Shown: positions 64,000-64,000 of the stretch, one piece after another
Position numbering within the stretch: the stretch's first letter is position 1
Layout of the letters: every line of letters begins with the position of its first letter
NCBI GenBank assembly: GCA_025358075.1
Contig: JANYKU010000089.1
Coordinates: 1-64,000, forward strand
From: Ilumatobacteraceae bacterium
GTDB lineage: Bacteria; Actinomycetota; Acidimicrobiia; Acidimicrobiales; Ilumatobacteraceae
Direction: 5' to 3'
Length of the DNA stretch: 64,000 bases
Notes under the pieces: generated by a model
Told to the model about the DNA's origin: nothing
The model's input: the letters and a program-made list of their open reading frames with translations, nothing else
Databases searched by the model: none
Made by a program: the position numbers and the translations under genes

Positions 64000-64000
64000 G

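Overview
The window is high-GC DNA from an actinobacterium. The chromosomal housekeeping order glmM-glmS-acpS-nnrD/E-alr-tsaE-tsaB-rimI-tsaD with groES-groEL nearby is typical of Actinomycetota. The many catabolic oxidoreductases and the numerous GTG starts with no ribosome binding site recall Acidimicrobiia such as Ilumatobacter; that finer placement is inference. Genes are tightly packed, mostly with 4-nt ATGA or GTGA overlaps, and no gap without a gene exceeds 300 bases. No tRNA, rRNA, CRISPR array or insertion sequence was seen.

Bases 1-9480: the end of an old-yellow-enzyme-type oxidoreductase, a small membrane protein, an unusual HAD-phosphatase/membrane-anchor/GH18 fusion, then a same-strand run (flavin-dependent oxidoreductase, VOC protein, pirin, amidohydrolase, SDR) that looks like a small catabolic operon of unknown substrate. 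A GntR/YtrA-type regulator with a perfect 28-bp palindrome in front of it precedes an ABC drug-export-type cassette that is broken by an in-frame amber codon and a frameshift.

Bases 9500-29750 are a catabolic region. A Liv-type uptake system with its FCD regulator runs leftward. Divergent from it, behind a good promoter, lie an extradiol dioxygenase, a fumarylacetoacetase-family hydrolase and an HsaA-like flavin monooxygenase, which together suggest meta-cleavage of an aromatic ring. After a PAP2-type membrane enzyme and acetoacetyl-CoA synthetase comes a seven-gene leftward operon that fits the whole hydroquinone branch: two-subunit hydroquinone dioxygenase, semialdehyde dehydrogenase, maleylacetate reductase, two-subunit CoA transferase and 3-oxoadipyl-CoA thiolase. 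A divergent IclR regulator shares an intergenic region that carries twin inverted 15-bp boxes.

Bases 29743-44000 are mixed: a CoxE-like VWA protein, pirin plus deacetylase, acyl-CoA synthetase, an AbiEi/DUF559-type protein flanked by two copies of a 47-bp inverted-repeat element, dienelactone hydrolase, an APH-fold kinase, an NlpC/P60 endopeptidase, guaA, a PLP decarboxylase, a secreted phospholipase A2, a NUDIX hydrolase and small membrane or unknown proteins.

Bases 44000-64000: groES-groEL behind a CIRCE element, then a rightward operon of four Cys-free paralogous single-pass membrane proteins of unknown function (the best candidate for an undescribed system), which has a second CIRCE-like site at its promoter. 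On the opposite strand follow maf, dusB, tsaD, rimI, tsaB, tsaE, alr, nnrD/E, acpS, a large GlmS-type protein interrupted by one frameshift, and the truncated end of glmM.
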